DNA of 64,000 nucleotides, taken from assembly GCA_902612325.1 (NCBI GenBank), contig CACMDB010000001.1, positions 186,001 to 250,000 on the forward strand. The letters run 5' to 3'. The stretch comes from an uncultured Pelagibacteraceae bacterium. Its GTDB lineage: Bacteria; Pseudomonadota; Alphaproteobacteria; Pelagibacterales; Pelagibacteraceae. Each line of letters starts with the position of its first letter. Positions within the stretch are counted from its first letter, which is position 1. The translations under genes were made by a program, and so were the position numbers. The notes below the pieces were generated by a model. That model searched no databases, was not told the origin of the DNA, and was given only the letters and a program-made list of their open reading frames with translations. This document shows, in pieces, positions 1-7,829 of this stretch.

Positions 1-477
1 ATCAGTAGGTTTTGCGGTAACAAGGGCACCAATTCTGCCCTGACTAATCATTGATGGAGAGTGAGCTCCAGTTGATAAATCTGCGAAAAACATTTGAGCA
101 TCTCTTGCTCTAACTTCTTTATCATTGATATAAAACTTCGAACCTTTATCTTTTTCTATTTTTCTTCTAACATTTATTTCGTTTAACTCTCTAAATTGCA
201 CTGGACCCTCGTTATTTTCATTGGCAACAGTTACCGAAACTTCAGCAATATTTTTAGAAGGTTTGTTTGATGTTCCTGAAAATATGACATCTTCCATGCC
301 CGATCCTCGCATGCTTTTTGCAGATGTTTCACCCATTACCCATCTTAAAGATTCAACAATATTTGATTTTCCGCAACCATTTGGGCCAACAATGCCTGTT
401 AAACCATTTTCAATTAAGAAATTAGTTTTATCTGCAAATGACTTAAATCCATTGAGTTGGATTTTTTTAAACTCCAT
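1..477 (-). CDS. smc: Chromosome segregation SMC protein, N-terminal part (cut by window edge)
   Basis: This is the first ~159 residues of an SMC ATPase, which loops and compacts the chromosome as a dimer. Reading down from the ATG at 477, the protein begins MEFKKIQLNGFKSFAD and shows the Walker A motif GPNGCGKSN near residues 32-40. An SMC-type stretch follows (SLRWVMGETSAKSMRG), then the Q-loop region (SQGRI). The start fits family N-termini exactly. The ATPase signature, hinge and coiled coils lie beyond the window. It is the third gene of a minus-strand run dciA-dsbA-smc, 8 bases after the dsbA-like stop. The identity is secure; only the N-terminal lobe can be seen. Confidence 0.95.
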   Translation of the reverse strand, partial: MEFKKIQLNGFKSFADKTNFLIENGLTGIVGPNGCGKSNIVESLRWVMGETSAKSMRGSGMEDVIFSGTSNKPSKNIAEVSVTVANENNEGPVQFRELNEINVRRKIEKDKGSKFYINDKEVRARDAQMFFADLSTGAHSPSMISQGRIGALVTAKPTD

Positions 478-485
478 GGATTAAC

Positions 486-1061
486 TTATATCAGCTTTTC
501 TAATGTTTTTTTTAAATTTTTATAATTAAGAGATTTTTCGAACTTTTCGTTATTAATTATTATCGTAGGAGTAGAATTAACTTTAAAATTTTTTGTCCCC
601 TCGATTCGATCATTTAAAACATAGTCCTCTATTTCTTTGTTGTTAATACATTTTTCAAAATCAATATCAAACCCAGCTTTTTTTAGAAATTCTTTCAAAT
701 TATTATTTACTTCTTCTATTTCCTTACCTTTTATCCAAGCTTGTTGATTAGAGTAAAGTTTTTCCAAAATTTCTAAGCTTTGATCTTGTTTACACAGAGA
801 AATTTTTGAAGCATTTAAAGCAGCAATATCTAAAGGAAAGTGTCTAAATTCTATTTTGACTAGTCCTGTATCTATGAAATCTTTTTTAAGAGAGGGATAA
901 ACATCTTTATGAAAATTTGCACAATGACTACATGTTAGAGACTCGTAGGCAATTATTGTAATCTTCGCATTTTGATTTCCTGAAACTATTCTCTTTATTT
1001 CTGCGTTAGCACTAGTACTTAATCCAAAAATTAATATTAAAAATAGAAATAATTTATTCAT
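486..1061 (-). CDS. DsbA-family periplasmic thiol-disulfide oxidoreductase
   Basis: The 191-residue protein has a thioredoxin fold for disulfide exchange in the periplasm. A short signal peptide (MNKLFLFLILIFGLSTSANA) is followed by the active site CSHC at residues 44-47 and a cis-proline loop STPT near residue 163. The inserted helical domain lies between them, as in the DsbA/DsbG (COG1651) group. Its start overlaps the dciA stop by 4 bases (ATGA), implying translational coupling, and smc follows closely. Whether it works as an oxidase or an isomerase cannot be told from sequence. No DsbB partner is in the window. Confidence 0.88.
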   Translation of the reverse strand: MNKLFLFLILIFGLSTSANAEIKRIVSGNQNAKITIIAYESLTCSHCANFHKDVYPSLKKDFIDTGLVKIEFRHFPLDIAALNASKISLCKQDQSLEILEKLYSNQQAWIKGKEIEEVNNNLKEFLKKAGFDIDFEKCINNKEIEDYVLNDRIEGTKNFKVNSTPTIIINNEKFEKSLNYKNLKKTLEKLI

Positions 1062-1546
1062 TTTTCTTTAAAAACTTTAGTTAATTCAATTAAAGAATTT
1101 TTGATTTCTTCATTTTTAACATCATTAAGTTTATTTTTATATTTATTGTTTGTCACAGGTTTATTCTGAATTATCTTCTGATTGTCTATTTTATTTTCAT
1201 CGTTAAAACTTGTAAATTTAATCCGTTTTACAACTTCATCTTTAAAAAAAGCATTCATTCTATCCATAATTTCTTTTTTTGAATATTCTAACTCAACTTC
1301 ATGACCTCTTTGCACCATTATTAAGAGCGTGCTTACACTGAACTTGTTAGTATTCTTAAAAGACTTTGGATAACAAACTTTAAATAATTTTTCACCAGCA
1401 ATGAATTTCCAATTATTGAGTGTTTCGGAATAAATATGACCTCTTTTATTAATAAACTTTTTAATATTTTTTGGCAAAGTGTCATTGAAAGACCTTAATC
1501 CTTGAATGCTACCAGTTCTCTGCTTAATATATTTTTTATATTGCAT
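1058..1546 (-). CDS. dciA: DciA family (DUF721) protein, probable DnaB helicase loader/operator
   Basis: The protein has 162 residues. The N-terminal ~100 residues match the DUF721/DciA pattern (helical start, then a small alpha-beta domain around WKFIAGEKLFKVCYPKSF and VELEYSKKEIMDRMNAFF). The C-terminus is lysine/asparagine-rich and probably disordered. DciA proteins interact with the replicative helicase DnaB in most bacteria lacking DnaC. I chose the ATG at 1546 because residues upstream of it overlap the divergent mutY start; an in-frame start at 1558 is possible. The ATG abuts the mutY ATG with no base between, so the dciA promoter must lie inside mutY. Confidence 0.82.
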   Translation of the reverse strand: MQYKKYIKQRTGSIQGLRSFNDTLPKNIKKFINKRGHIYSETLNNWKFIAGEKLFKVCYPKSFKNTNKFSVSTLLIMVQRGHEVELEYSKKEIMDRMNAFFKDEVVKRIKFTSFNDENKIDNQKIIQNKPVTNNKYKNKLNDVKNEEIKNSLIELTKVFKEK

Positions 1547-2530
1547 ATGAAAGATCAATTTGTAACAAAAAAAATTCTTAATTGGTACGATTTAAATAAA
1601 AGATCATTACCATGGCGAAAAAATGTTTCACCCACTAAAAAGCAATATTTTACATTAGTAAGTGAATTTATGTTACAACAAACTCAGGTTGCAACAGTTA
1701 TTCCTTATTTTAATCGCTTCATTAAAAACATTCCAAATCTTAGCTCACTTGCCAAAACTAGTGACAAAAAATTATATAAACTCTGGGAAGGTCTTGGATA
1801 TTATTCTAGAGTAAAAAATTTAAGAAAAACTGCTCAAGTTGTAAAAAAAAATTTTCAAGGGAAATTACCAGATACTTTTGATGATTTAATTTCTTTACCA
1901 GGAATTGGAAATTATACCGCAAGTGCAATTTTGGCGATTGCATTTAATAAGTCTTTCATACCGCTAGATGGAAATGTTGAGAGAGTTTTAAAAAGATATC
2001 TTTTTCTAAAAAAAGAAAAAGAAATTACTAAGGAAAATCTCCACAAAAAAAAATCAATATTAGGAACATCCCCGAGGTCTAGCGATTATGCTCAGGCTTT
2101 AATGGAATTAGGGGCTTTGATTTGTAAACCTGCAAATCCCAACTGTTTAAAATGTCCAATCTCAAAAAAATGTGAATCATTTCGTAAAAAAGATTTCAAA
2201 CTTGTAAAGAACAGTAAAAAAAATATAGATAAGTATTTTATTTTAAATGTTTATAAAAAAGATAAAAAATATCTGTTGGTTAAAAATACAAAATTTAAAT
2301 TTCTCAAAAACTTAAGAATATTTCCAATGCAGGAATTATCTAAACCCAAAAAATTTAATAAAACGATAAATTTTAAAATGTCCAACATGAATATGAATAT
2401 CAAAATTCAATATCCAAAAATTGTTAGAGAATTATCCTCTTCTTATTGGGTTGATCAAAAAAAAATTGGTAATTCTATGTTGCCAACATTTACAAAAAAA
2501 GTTGTTAAGTATTTAGAGAGCAACTTATGA
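1547..2530 (+). CDS. mutY: A/G-specific adenine DNA glycosylase
   Basis: MutY removes adenine mispaired with 8-oxoguanine. The 327-residue protein has the catalytic Glu in SEFMLQQTQV (E40). It has the helix-hairpin-helix LPGIGNYTAS at 117-126 and the catalytic Asp in LDGNVERV (D141). The 4Fe-4S cysteines are C193, C200, C203 and C209, in the C-x6-C-x2-C-x5-C spacing. A degenerate C-terminal NUDIX-like 8-oxoG recognition domain follows. I placed the start at ATG 1547 because the motif spacing matches the family from there; the frame is open upstream to 1502. The stop overlaps the next gene's ATG by 4 bases. Confidence 0.94.
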   Translation: MKDQFVTKKILNWYDLNKRSLPWRKNVSPTKKQYFTLVSEFMLQQTQVATVIPYFNRFIKNIPNLSSLAKTSDKKLYKLWEGLGYYSRVKNLRKTAQVVKKNFQGKLPDTFDDLISLPGIGNYTASAILAIAFNKSFIPLDGNVERVLKRYLFLKKEKEITKENLHKKKSILGTSPRSSDYAQALMELGALICKPANPNCLKCPISKKCESFRKKDFKLVKNSKKNIDKYFILNVYKKDKKYLLVKNTKFKFLKNLRIFPMQELSKPKKFNKTINFKMSNMNMNIKIQYPKIVRELSSSYWVDQKKIGNSMLPTFTKKVVKYLESNL

Positions 2531-3669
2531 AAAAAATAGCCATTATTGGAGCTGGTATTTCAGGATTATTTATTGCTAATTTGTTCAAGAAAAACTCAGA
2601 TTATCAAGTGGCAATTTATGAGAAAAGTAATTCGATTAATCTTGAGGAAGGTTATGGAATTCAATTATCCGTTAATAGTGTGAAGCTTTTAAATGAAATT
2701 GAATTTAATAAATTTGAAAATGCAAGAAAGTTTAATCCAAAAAAGATTATTTTTTTTTCATCTAAAAACTTCAAAAAGATATGTGATTTGAATATCTCTG
2801 ATTTTAATTCAGAGAATAGTCAGTACACTACTTTGAAAAGATCTGATTTAATAAATTTTTTGAAAAAGGATATAGAAAATTTAATTAAATTTAATCATAA
2901 TGTCTCGAGTATAAATAAAGAAAATCAGAAAATTCAACTTACTTTTGAGAACAATGAAATTTTTGAATGTGATTATTTAATCATTGCAGATGGAGTTTTT
3001 TCAAAAAGTAGAAGTTTGATTTCCAACAATAAAAGTCAACCAAAATACAACAACACACTAGCCATCAGAGGAAAGATAACAAATTTTTCTGAAATCGATA
3101 ATGAAAATATCTCATTATTTTTAGGCTCTGATTTTCATCAGGTAATTTATCCAGTAAATCAAAATGGAGACTTAAATTTTATAGCAATTATGAAGTATGA
3201 ACTTACTTTAGAACAACAAAAAAATTATTCTTTATTCAAAGAAAATTCCTTCATTAGAAAAGTTTTAGAAAAGGTTCCAAAAGAAAATAAAGAATTTTTT
3301 GATAAAATTCAGGAATTAAAAATATTCCCAGTATTTGTTAGCAAGGACTTTTTTAAAACAAATAATGATAACATTAATTTTATAGGTGATGCTTTTTTTG
3401 CTTTTCCACCTTCATTTGCTCAAGGGGCATCTCAATCCATAGAGGGTGCTTATGAATTATTTAAAAGTATTGAAAATAACTTAGAAGGGGATTTTTTTAA
3501 GAATAGAGTTAATAAAACTAAAATGGTTAATAAAAGATCTAAACTAAATCAATTCGCATTTCATATGTCTAATCCTGTGGCTGTTTTTTTTAGAAATATT
3601 TTTTTGAAAAAATTTATTAAAAACAAAAAGTTTTTAGATTCTTATTTAGGTAAAATTTATGATAATTAA
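2527..3669 (+). CDS. FAD-dependent monooxygenase (group A, UbiH/salicylate hydroxylase-like)
   Basis: This 380-residue flavoprotein belongs to the single-component aromatic hydroxylase superfamily. It shows the dinucleotide motif GAGISGLF (residues 8-15), the DG motif ADGVFSKSR, and a GD motif FIGDAFFAFPP followed by FAQGASQSIEGAYEL. The substrate is unknown: a ubiquinone-pathway hydroxylase or a small aromatic oxidase are both possible. The usual His-Pro of the GD motif (GDAAHP) is replaced by Phe-Phe. It is coupled to mutY by a 4-base overlap, although no shared function is evident. Its stop codon is interleaved with that of convergent ccrM in the palindrome TTAA. Confidence 0.8.
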   Translation: MKKIAIIGAGISGLFIANLFKKNSDYQVAIYEKSNSINLEEGYGIQLSVNSVKLLNEIEFNKFENARKFNPKKIIFFSSKNFKKICDLNISDFNSENSQYTTLKRSDLINFLKKDIENLIKFNHNVSSINKENQKIQLTFENNEIFECDYLIIADGVFSKSRSLISNNKSQPKYNNTLAIRGKITNFSEIDNENISLFLGSDFHQVIYPVNQNGDLNFIAIMKYELTLEQQKNYSLFKENSFIRKVLEKVPKENKEFFDKIQELKIFPVFVSKDFFKTNNDNINFIGDAFFAFPPSFAQGASQSIEGAYELFKSIENNLEGDFFKNRVNKTKMVNKRSKLNQFAFHMSNPVAVFFRNIFLKKFIKNKKFLDSYLGKIYDN

Positions 3670-4736
3670 TTTTTTGAAATTAATCTTTGTCTTAAATTAT
3701 CTATAGGCACTATTTGCCCATTAAGATTATAATGCCAATAAGTCCAGCCATTACAACTTTCTGCTCCCAATATTGATGCAGCTACCTTGTGAATAGAGCC
3801 CTCTTTTTTGGCATGTTTTATACTTCCATCAGCCATAATTTTTGCACTGATTTTCTTTTTATTATCAAAAATAGTAGTGCCTGGTTTAATTATTCCTAAT
3901 TCAACCAATGACCCAAAAGGTACTCTTGGCTTAGATCTACCATTTTGCAAAGTATCTAAATAATCATCTTCTATAGGTTTTGTATTTTTTAGTCGTTGTT
4001 CAGCTGCCTTATGATAGGTTTTTTCTTTTTCAATTCCGTAATAATTTCTACCCAATTTTTTTGCAACCGCTGCTGTTGTTCCTGATCCTAAAAAAGGATC
4101 TAAAACTAAATCATTTTTATTTGAGGTTGCTAATAAAATTCTGTGAAGTAGAGCCTCAGGTTTTTGAGTAGAATGCACTTTTTTACCATTCTTTTTAAGT
4201 CTTTCAGAACCATTACAAATCGGCAACTCCCAGTTCGATCTCATTTGAAGATCATCATTTAAACATTTTAAAGATTGATAATTAAAAGTGTATTTTGATT
4301 TTTCTGATTTTGATGCCCAAATCAACGTTTCATGTGCGTTAGTAAAACGTGTCCCTCTGAAATTTGGCATAGGATTTTTTTTATTCCAGATGACATCATT
4401 TAAAATCCAAAAACCTAAATTTTGAATAGCGGTGCCAACTCTAAAAATGTTATGGTAACTGCCAATCACCCAAATAGCACCATTTTTTTTCAAAATTCTT
4501 TTACATTCTGTTAACCACGAGTAGGTAAATTCATCATACTTTTTAAAATTTTCAAATTGATCCCATTTATCATTGACTGCATTTACCTTAGACCTATCGG
4601 GTCTTATAAGCTCATTTCTTAATTGTAAGTTGTAAGGAGGGTCAGCAAAAATTAAATCAAAAGTCTCACTAGGGATTTTTTTAAGTTCCCTTAAACTATC
4701 TCCATTTATTAATTTATTTTTAAAGTCCAAATTCAT
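3666..4736 (-). CDS. ccrM: CcrM-type DNA adenine-N6 methyltransferase (predicted GANTC specificity)
   Basis: The protein has 356 residues from ATG 4736. Domain order is that of a beta-class methyltransferase: motif IV ADPPYNLQ at residues 31-38 comes before the AdoMet motif DPFLGSGTT. The target domain and the C-terminal ~85-residue DNA-binding extension (FGSLVELGIIKPGTTIF, then ESCNGWTYWHYN) are typical of cell-cycle CcrM/HinfI enzymes. CcrM methylates adenine in GANTC and controls cell-cycle genes in Alphaproteobacteria. An upstream in-frame start at 4778 exists but would lie beyond the predicted promoter. GANTC specificity is family knowledge, not seen directly. Confidence 0.93.
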   Translation of the reverse strand: MNLDFKNKLINGDSLRELKKIPSETFDLIFADPPYNLQLRNELIRPDRSKVNAVNDKWDQFENFKKYDEFTYSWLTECKRILKKNGAIWVIGSYHNIFRVGTAIQNLGFWILNDVIWNKKNPMPNFRGTRFTNAHETLIWASKSEKSKYTFNYQSLKCLNDDLQMRSNWELPICNGSERLKKNGKKVHSTQKPEALLHRILLATSNKNDLVLDPFLGSGTTAAVAKKLGRNYYGIEKEKTYHKAAEQRLKNTKPIEDDYLDTLQNGRSKPRVPFGSLVELGIIKPGTTIFDNKKKISAKIMADGSIKHAKKEGSIHKVAASILGAESCNGWTYWHYNLNGQIVPIDNLRQRLISKN

Positions 4737-4749
4737 TTTATAAAAATAA

Positions 4750-4778
4750 ATTAGACTCCAAAAAGATTCTTGGGTCAA
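4750..4778 (-). promoter_or_regulatory. Predicted sigma-70 promoter of ccrM
   Basis: On the minus strand TTGACC (4778-4773) and TCTAAT (4755-4750) are separated by 17 bases. This gives a good match to -35 and -10 consensus. Transcription would start near 4743, leaving only about 7 untranslated bases before the ATG at 4736. One GANTC site lies in the spacer and another overlaps the -10 box. The call rests on pattern only. Confidence 0.6.
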
Positions 4779-4802
4779 CCTAGGATTGAATTATTTGGAT
4801 TC
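4754..4802. promoter_or_regulatory. Cluster of three GANTC methylation sites upstream of ccrM
   Basis: Three GANTC sites occur at 4754-4758, 4765-4769 and 4798-4802. The first shares two bases with the predicted -10 box, the second is in the spacer, and the third is about 20 bases upstream of the -35 box. GANTC should be rare by chance in AT-rich DNA. The gene downstream encodes the predicted GANTC methyltransferase, so methylation-sensitive autoregulation is plausible. Confidence 0.6.
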
Positions 4803-4855
4803 CATTTGTATGATGGTGGTTCACAACAACTACATCTGGTGTTTCTACGTGAAAC

Positions 4856-5416
4856 CTATTTTAACTTGCTGATCGGTGAAAAGGTTTTTCTATGGTGAGA
4901 AGTAATCCCAAATTTTTTTATAGCTTTAAGATGTTGTTTAGTTCCATATCCATAATTTTTACTCCAGTAATAATTTTTAAATTTCTTACCTAATTTAGAG
5001 ATCATTTTATCACGTGTAACTTTTGCTATGATTGATGCTGCAGAAATAGATGGTATTTTTTGATCACCTTTAATGACTGATTGAATTTTATAATTTTTTA
5101 AATTTGGTGTTTTATTTCCATCGACCAAAATTAGTTTTGGTTTTTTTTTGAGTTTTTTAATTGCTCTTTCCATAGCCAATAGACTTGCATGAAGAATATT
5201 TATTTTTTCAATTTCTGAGACAGAAGCTTTACCTGTAGCCCAAATAGAGTTTTTTTTAATGTATTTAGCTAAAAATTCTCGTTTATTTTTTTTTAAACTT
5301 TTTGAGTCTTTCAATAACTTCTTATTGATGGTCTTGTTCAATATTACGGCTGCTGCATAAACAGGTCCAATTAAGCTACCCCTGCCAACTTCATCAACTC
5401 CAGCAATAGTTTTCAT
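4856..5416 (-). CDS. rnhB: Ribonuclease HII
   Basis: RNase HII cleaves the RNA strand of RNA-DNA hybrids and single ribonucleotides in DNA. The 186-residue protein carries the N-terminal acidic motif GVDEVGRGSLIGPV (D8, E9), the central ILVDGNK aspartate and the late segment SIIAKVTRD containing the fourth acidic residue. The GRG motif that recognises the ribonucleotide is intact. Its ATG shares one base with the stop of the upstream uracil-DNA glycosylase gene (TAATG), so the two repair genes are probably coupled. Confidence 0.95.
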   Translation of the reverse strand: MKTIAGVDEVGRGSLIGPVYAAAVILNKTINKKLLKDSKSLKKNKREFLAKYIKKNSIWATGKASVSEIEKINILHASLLAMERAIKKLKKKPKLILVDGNKTPNLKNYKIQSVIKGDQKIPSISAASIIAKVTRDKMISKLGKKFKNYYWSKNYGYGTKQHLKAIKKFGITSHHRKTFSPISKLK

Positions 5417-6132
5417 TAAATCCTAATATTTAAATCTTGAATTTTTTGTTTAATTTTTTTTAGATCTTCCCATGAAAATTTTTTATTTTCTGGAAATCTA
5501 ATTAGATAGGAGGGGCTAAAAGAAATCATGATAGGAATAGTTTTGTTCTTTAAAATTATTTCTTTCCACTTACCTCTTTCATTAGATATTTTACTTAATC
5601 CAGTAATTGCCTCCATTGCTGTGCTGCCCATTAAAATTAAAATTTTTGGATCTATTATTGCAATGTGTTCTTTTAAAAATATTGCATAACGTTTTATCTC
5701 CTGTGCAGTGGGTTTTCTATCTTCTGGTGGTCTGAAATTAATTGAGTAGGTAGTGTAAATATTTTCTCTTTTTATATTGATTGCTAGTAACATTTTGTTC
5801 AAGAGATTGCCCACTTCTCCTTGAAAGCATAAACCTGTTTCATCCTCTATTTCGCCTGGAGTCTCTCCAATTAACATCACATCAGCATTAATGTTACCTT
5901 CGCCCAGGACCAAATTCTTAGAATTATTTTTTAAATTACAATTTTCAATTGAATTAATCTTTGTTTTAAGATCATTTAGCAATTTTTTTTTATTTATTGA
6001 GGTGTTTTTATTTTCAGTTAAATTGACTTTAAATCTATTGATTGGTTTATCGCTAAAAACAAAATCAGTTTCAATTGTTTTCATGAATTCTTGAGCATAT
6101 TTAGCATTTTGATTTAAAGTCTTTTTAATCAT
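5416..6132 (-). CDS. Uracil-DNA glycosylase homologue, family 4/5-like, with altered motifs
   Basis: The 238-residue protein resembles the family 4 (UDGa) uracil-DNA glycosylases that excise uracil from DNA. It has motif 1 GETPGEIEDETG (residues 89-100) followed by FQGEVGNLL, and FRPPEDRKPTAQE. Two departures are visible. Only two cysteines exist (C65 and C102), so the canonical four-cysteine Fe-S site is absent, as I recall for some alphaproteobacterial relatives. The second motif, usually HPxxLLR, reads SPSYLIR with Ser206 in place of His. Activity is therefore uncertain. It is the first gene of the udg-rnhB pair and diverges from the TPR gene across 11 bases. Confidence 0.8.
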   Translation of the reverse strand: MIKKTLNQNAKYAQEFMKTIETDFVFSDKPINRFKVNLTENKNTSINKKKLLNDLKTKINSIENCNLKNNSKNLVLGEGNINADVMLIGETPGEIEDETGLCFQGEVGNLLNKMLLAINIKRENIYTTYSINFRPPEDRKPTAQEIKRYAIFLKEHIAIIDPKILILMGSTAMEAITGLSKISNERGKWKEIILKNKTIPIMISFSPSYLIRFPENKKFSWEDLKKIKQKIQDLNIRI

Positions 6133-6143
6133 ACAATGTAGTA

Positions 6144-7829
6144 ATGGTTCTTAAAAATATAAAATTTATACTAATTATATTATTATTTTATCAGAACACT
6201 TTGTTTACGAAAAGTAATTCTTTTGAAAAGATTGATTCTAAAAATTTATCAAAATATTTTTCAGGTATTGTTGCTTTTGGGAATAAAAAAAATTCTGAAG
6301 CTTTAGATTTTTTTAATTCATCTAAAATTTTGATCAATAATCATGATCCATTTTTAAAAAGGTATGTATCTTCATTAGTATTAGAGAATAAAGTATTGCA
6401 AGCGATACAAATTATTAAACAAAATTATGAGAATGAAAATATAGATTTTTTCGACTCTTATTTATTATTAATAATTGATAGTTTAAAAAAAAATGAGTTA
6501 GACATTGCCTATGAATACATTTCTATTGCAAATAACTTTGCAGAACAGGACAGGTTTAATTTAGCAATTTTAGAAAGCTTAAAACAATATGTTTACCTCT
6601 TTAAAGAAAAAAAATTTTTAGACGATAAGAAAAACTTTGGAAGACTATCTTATATTTCAGAAACATTTCAAAAGTGTTATTTGGATGATCCTAATACAGG
6701 GAGATATTTCTCAAAATTGATAAATGATCCTGAGTCTGATTTTACTAGGTATATTTATTTTTATATAAGTTACTTAGTTGAAAATGGTAACATAAACGAA
6801 GCAAAAGTAATTACCGATGAAATAGAATTTTTAAATTCAACATTGCTACTATCACAAGGTAAAAGTTGGATTGACAATGGAAACTTGCAAAAATTTAAAG
6901 AGGTCTTTTCATGTAAAAATCATAATGATTTAATTGCAGAATTTTTGTTTTTAATATCAAATCTGTATTCTGCTCAAGACAATTACGAGATGTCAAATTT
7001 TTACTTAAATTTATCAAATTTTCTTAATCCAAGATTTGTATTTAATTTATCACTAGTTGCGGAAAATCATTATTTTAATAAAGATTATGAAAAGGCAAAA
7101 AAGGTTCTTAAAAAATTTAAAAAGGATGATGATTTTTACTATTGGTTTAGATTAAAAAAAGAAGCGCAAATAATTTCAGCTCAGAGAAATAATCAAGAGT
7201 CTCTTAACTTTATTAAATTTAATTTTGATAAAATTGAAAATCCAAATGAAAAAATATTATTTGATGTTGCTAATTTTTATAAAAAAGCAAAAAATTACGA
7301 AGAAGCAATAAGTTATTACTCTAAAATTATTGAAAATTTGGATGACAATTCGGATATCAAGTCAGATATTCTTTATAGAAGAGGGGGCACATATGAACGA
7401 ATTAAAAATTATGAAAAAGCCGATAAAGATTTAATTGATGCACTTCAAATTACACCTGACGATGCTTATATACTAAATTACCTTGCTTATTCATGGCTTG
7501 AGAGGGATTATAAAATTAATGAAGCGATTAAAATGCTTGAAACAGCCTACGAACTTGAGAGTGATGATCCATATATAATAGACTCTATTGGTTGGGCTTA
7601 TTATTTAACTGATGATTATCCAAGAGCTGAAAAATTTTTGAAAAGAGCCGTAGAATTGATGCCGGATGATCCGATAGTGAATGACCATTACGGTGATATT
7701 TTGTGGAAGCTCAATAGAAAAATCCAGGCTAGATATTTTTGGACCAATGTATTGAAAATGAAAGATACTGAAAAAGAATTAATTGAAAAAATTAATATTA
7801 AGATGATCGAAGGTCTTAAAAGCTCTTAA
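6144..7829 (+). CDS. Tetratricopeptide repeat protein, probably exported
   Basis: The 561-residue protein begins with a hydrophobic, signal-peptide-like segment (KFILIILLFYQNTLF). The middle is helical and poorly conserved to the eye. The last ~200 residues form clear TPR units, for example SDILYRRGGTYERIKNYEKA, DAYILNYLAYSWLE and PYIIDSIGWAYYLTDDYPRA. TPR arrays are protein-binding scaffolds. Alphaproteobacterial genomes often keep a TPR protein of this kind next to ispE. The ispE ATG shares the last base of this gene's stop (TAATG). No enzymatic role is visible. Confidence 0.82.
   Translation: MVLKNIKFILIILLFYQNTLFTKSNSFEKIDSKNLSKYFSGIVAFGNKKNSEALDFFNSSKILINNHDPFLKRYVSSLVLENKVLQAIQIIKQNYENENIDFFDSYLLLIIDSLKKNELDIAYEYISIANNFAEQDRFNLAILESLKQYVYLFKEKKFLDDKKNFGRLSYISETFQKCYLDDPNTGRYFSKLINDPESDFTRYIYFYISYLVENGNINEAKVITDEIEFLNSTLLLSQGKSWIDNGNLQKFKEVFSCKNHNDLIAEFLFLISNLYSAQDNYEMSNFYLNLSNFLNPRFVFNLSLVAENHYFNKDYEKAKKVLKKFKKDDDFYYWFRLKKEAQIISAQRNNQESLNFIKFNFDKIENPNEKILFDVANFYKKAKNYEEAISYYSKIIENLDDNSDIKSDILYRRGGTYERIKNYEKADKDLIDALQITPDDAYILNYLAYSWLERDYKINEAIKMLETAYELESDDPYIIDSIGWAYYLTDDYPRAEKFLKRAVELMPDDPIVNDHYGDILWKLNRKIQARYFWTNVLKMKDTEKELIEKINIKMIEGLKSS

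Noticed and set aside
221..484. Plus-strand open frame opposite smc
   Set aside because: The minus strand encodes a textbook SMC N-terminus through the same bases; the plus-strand protein resembles nothing and is a shadow.
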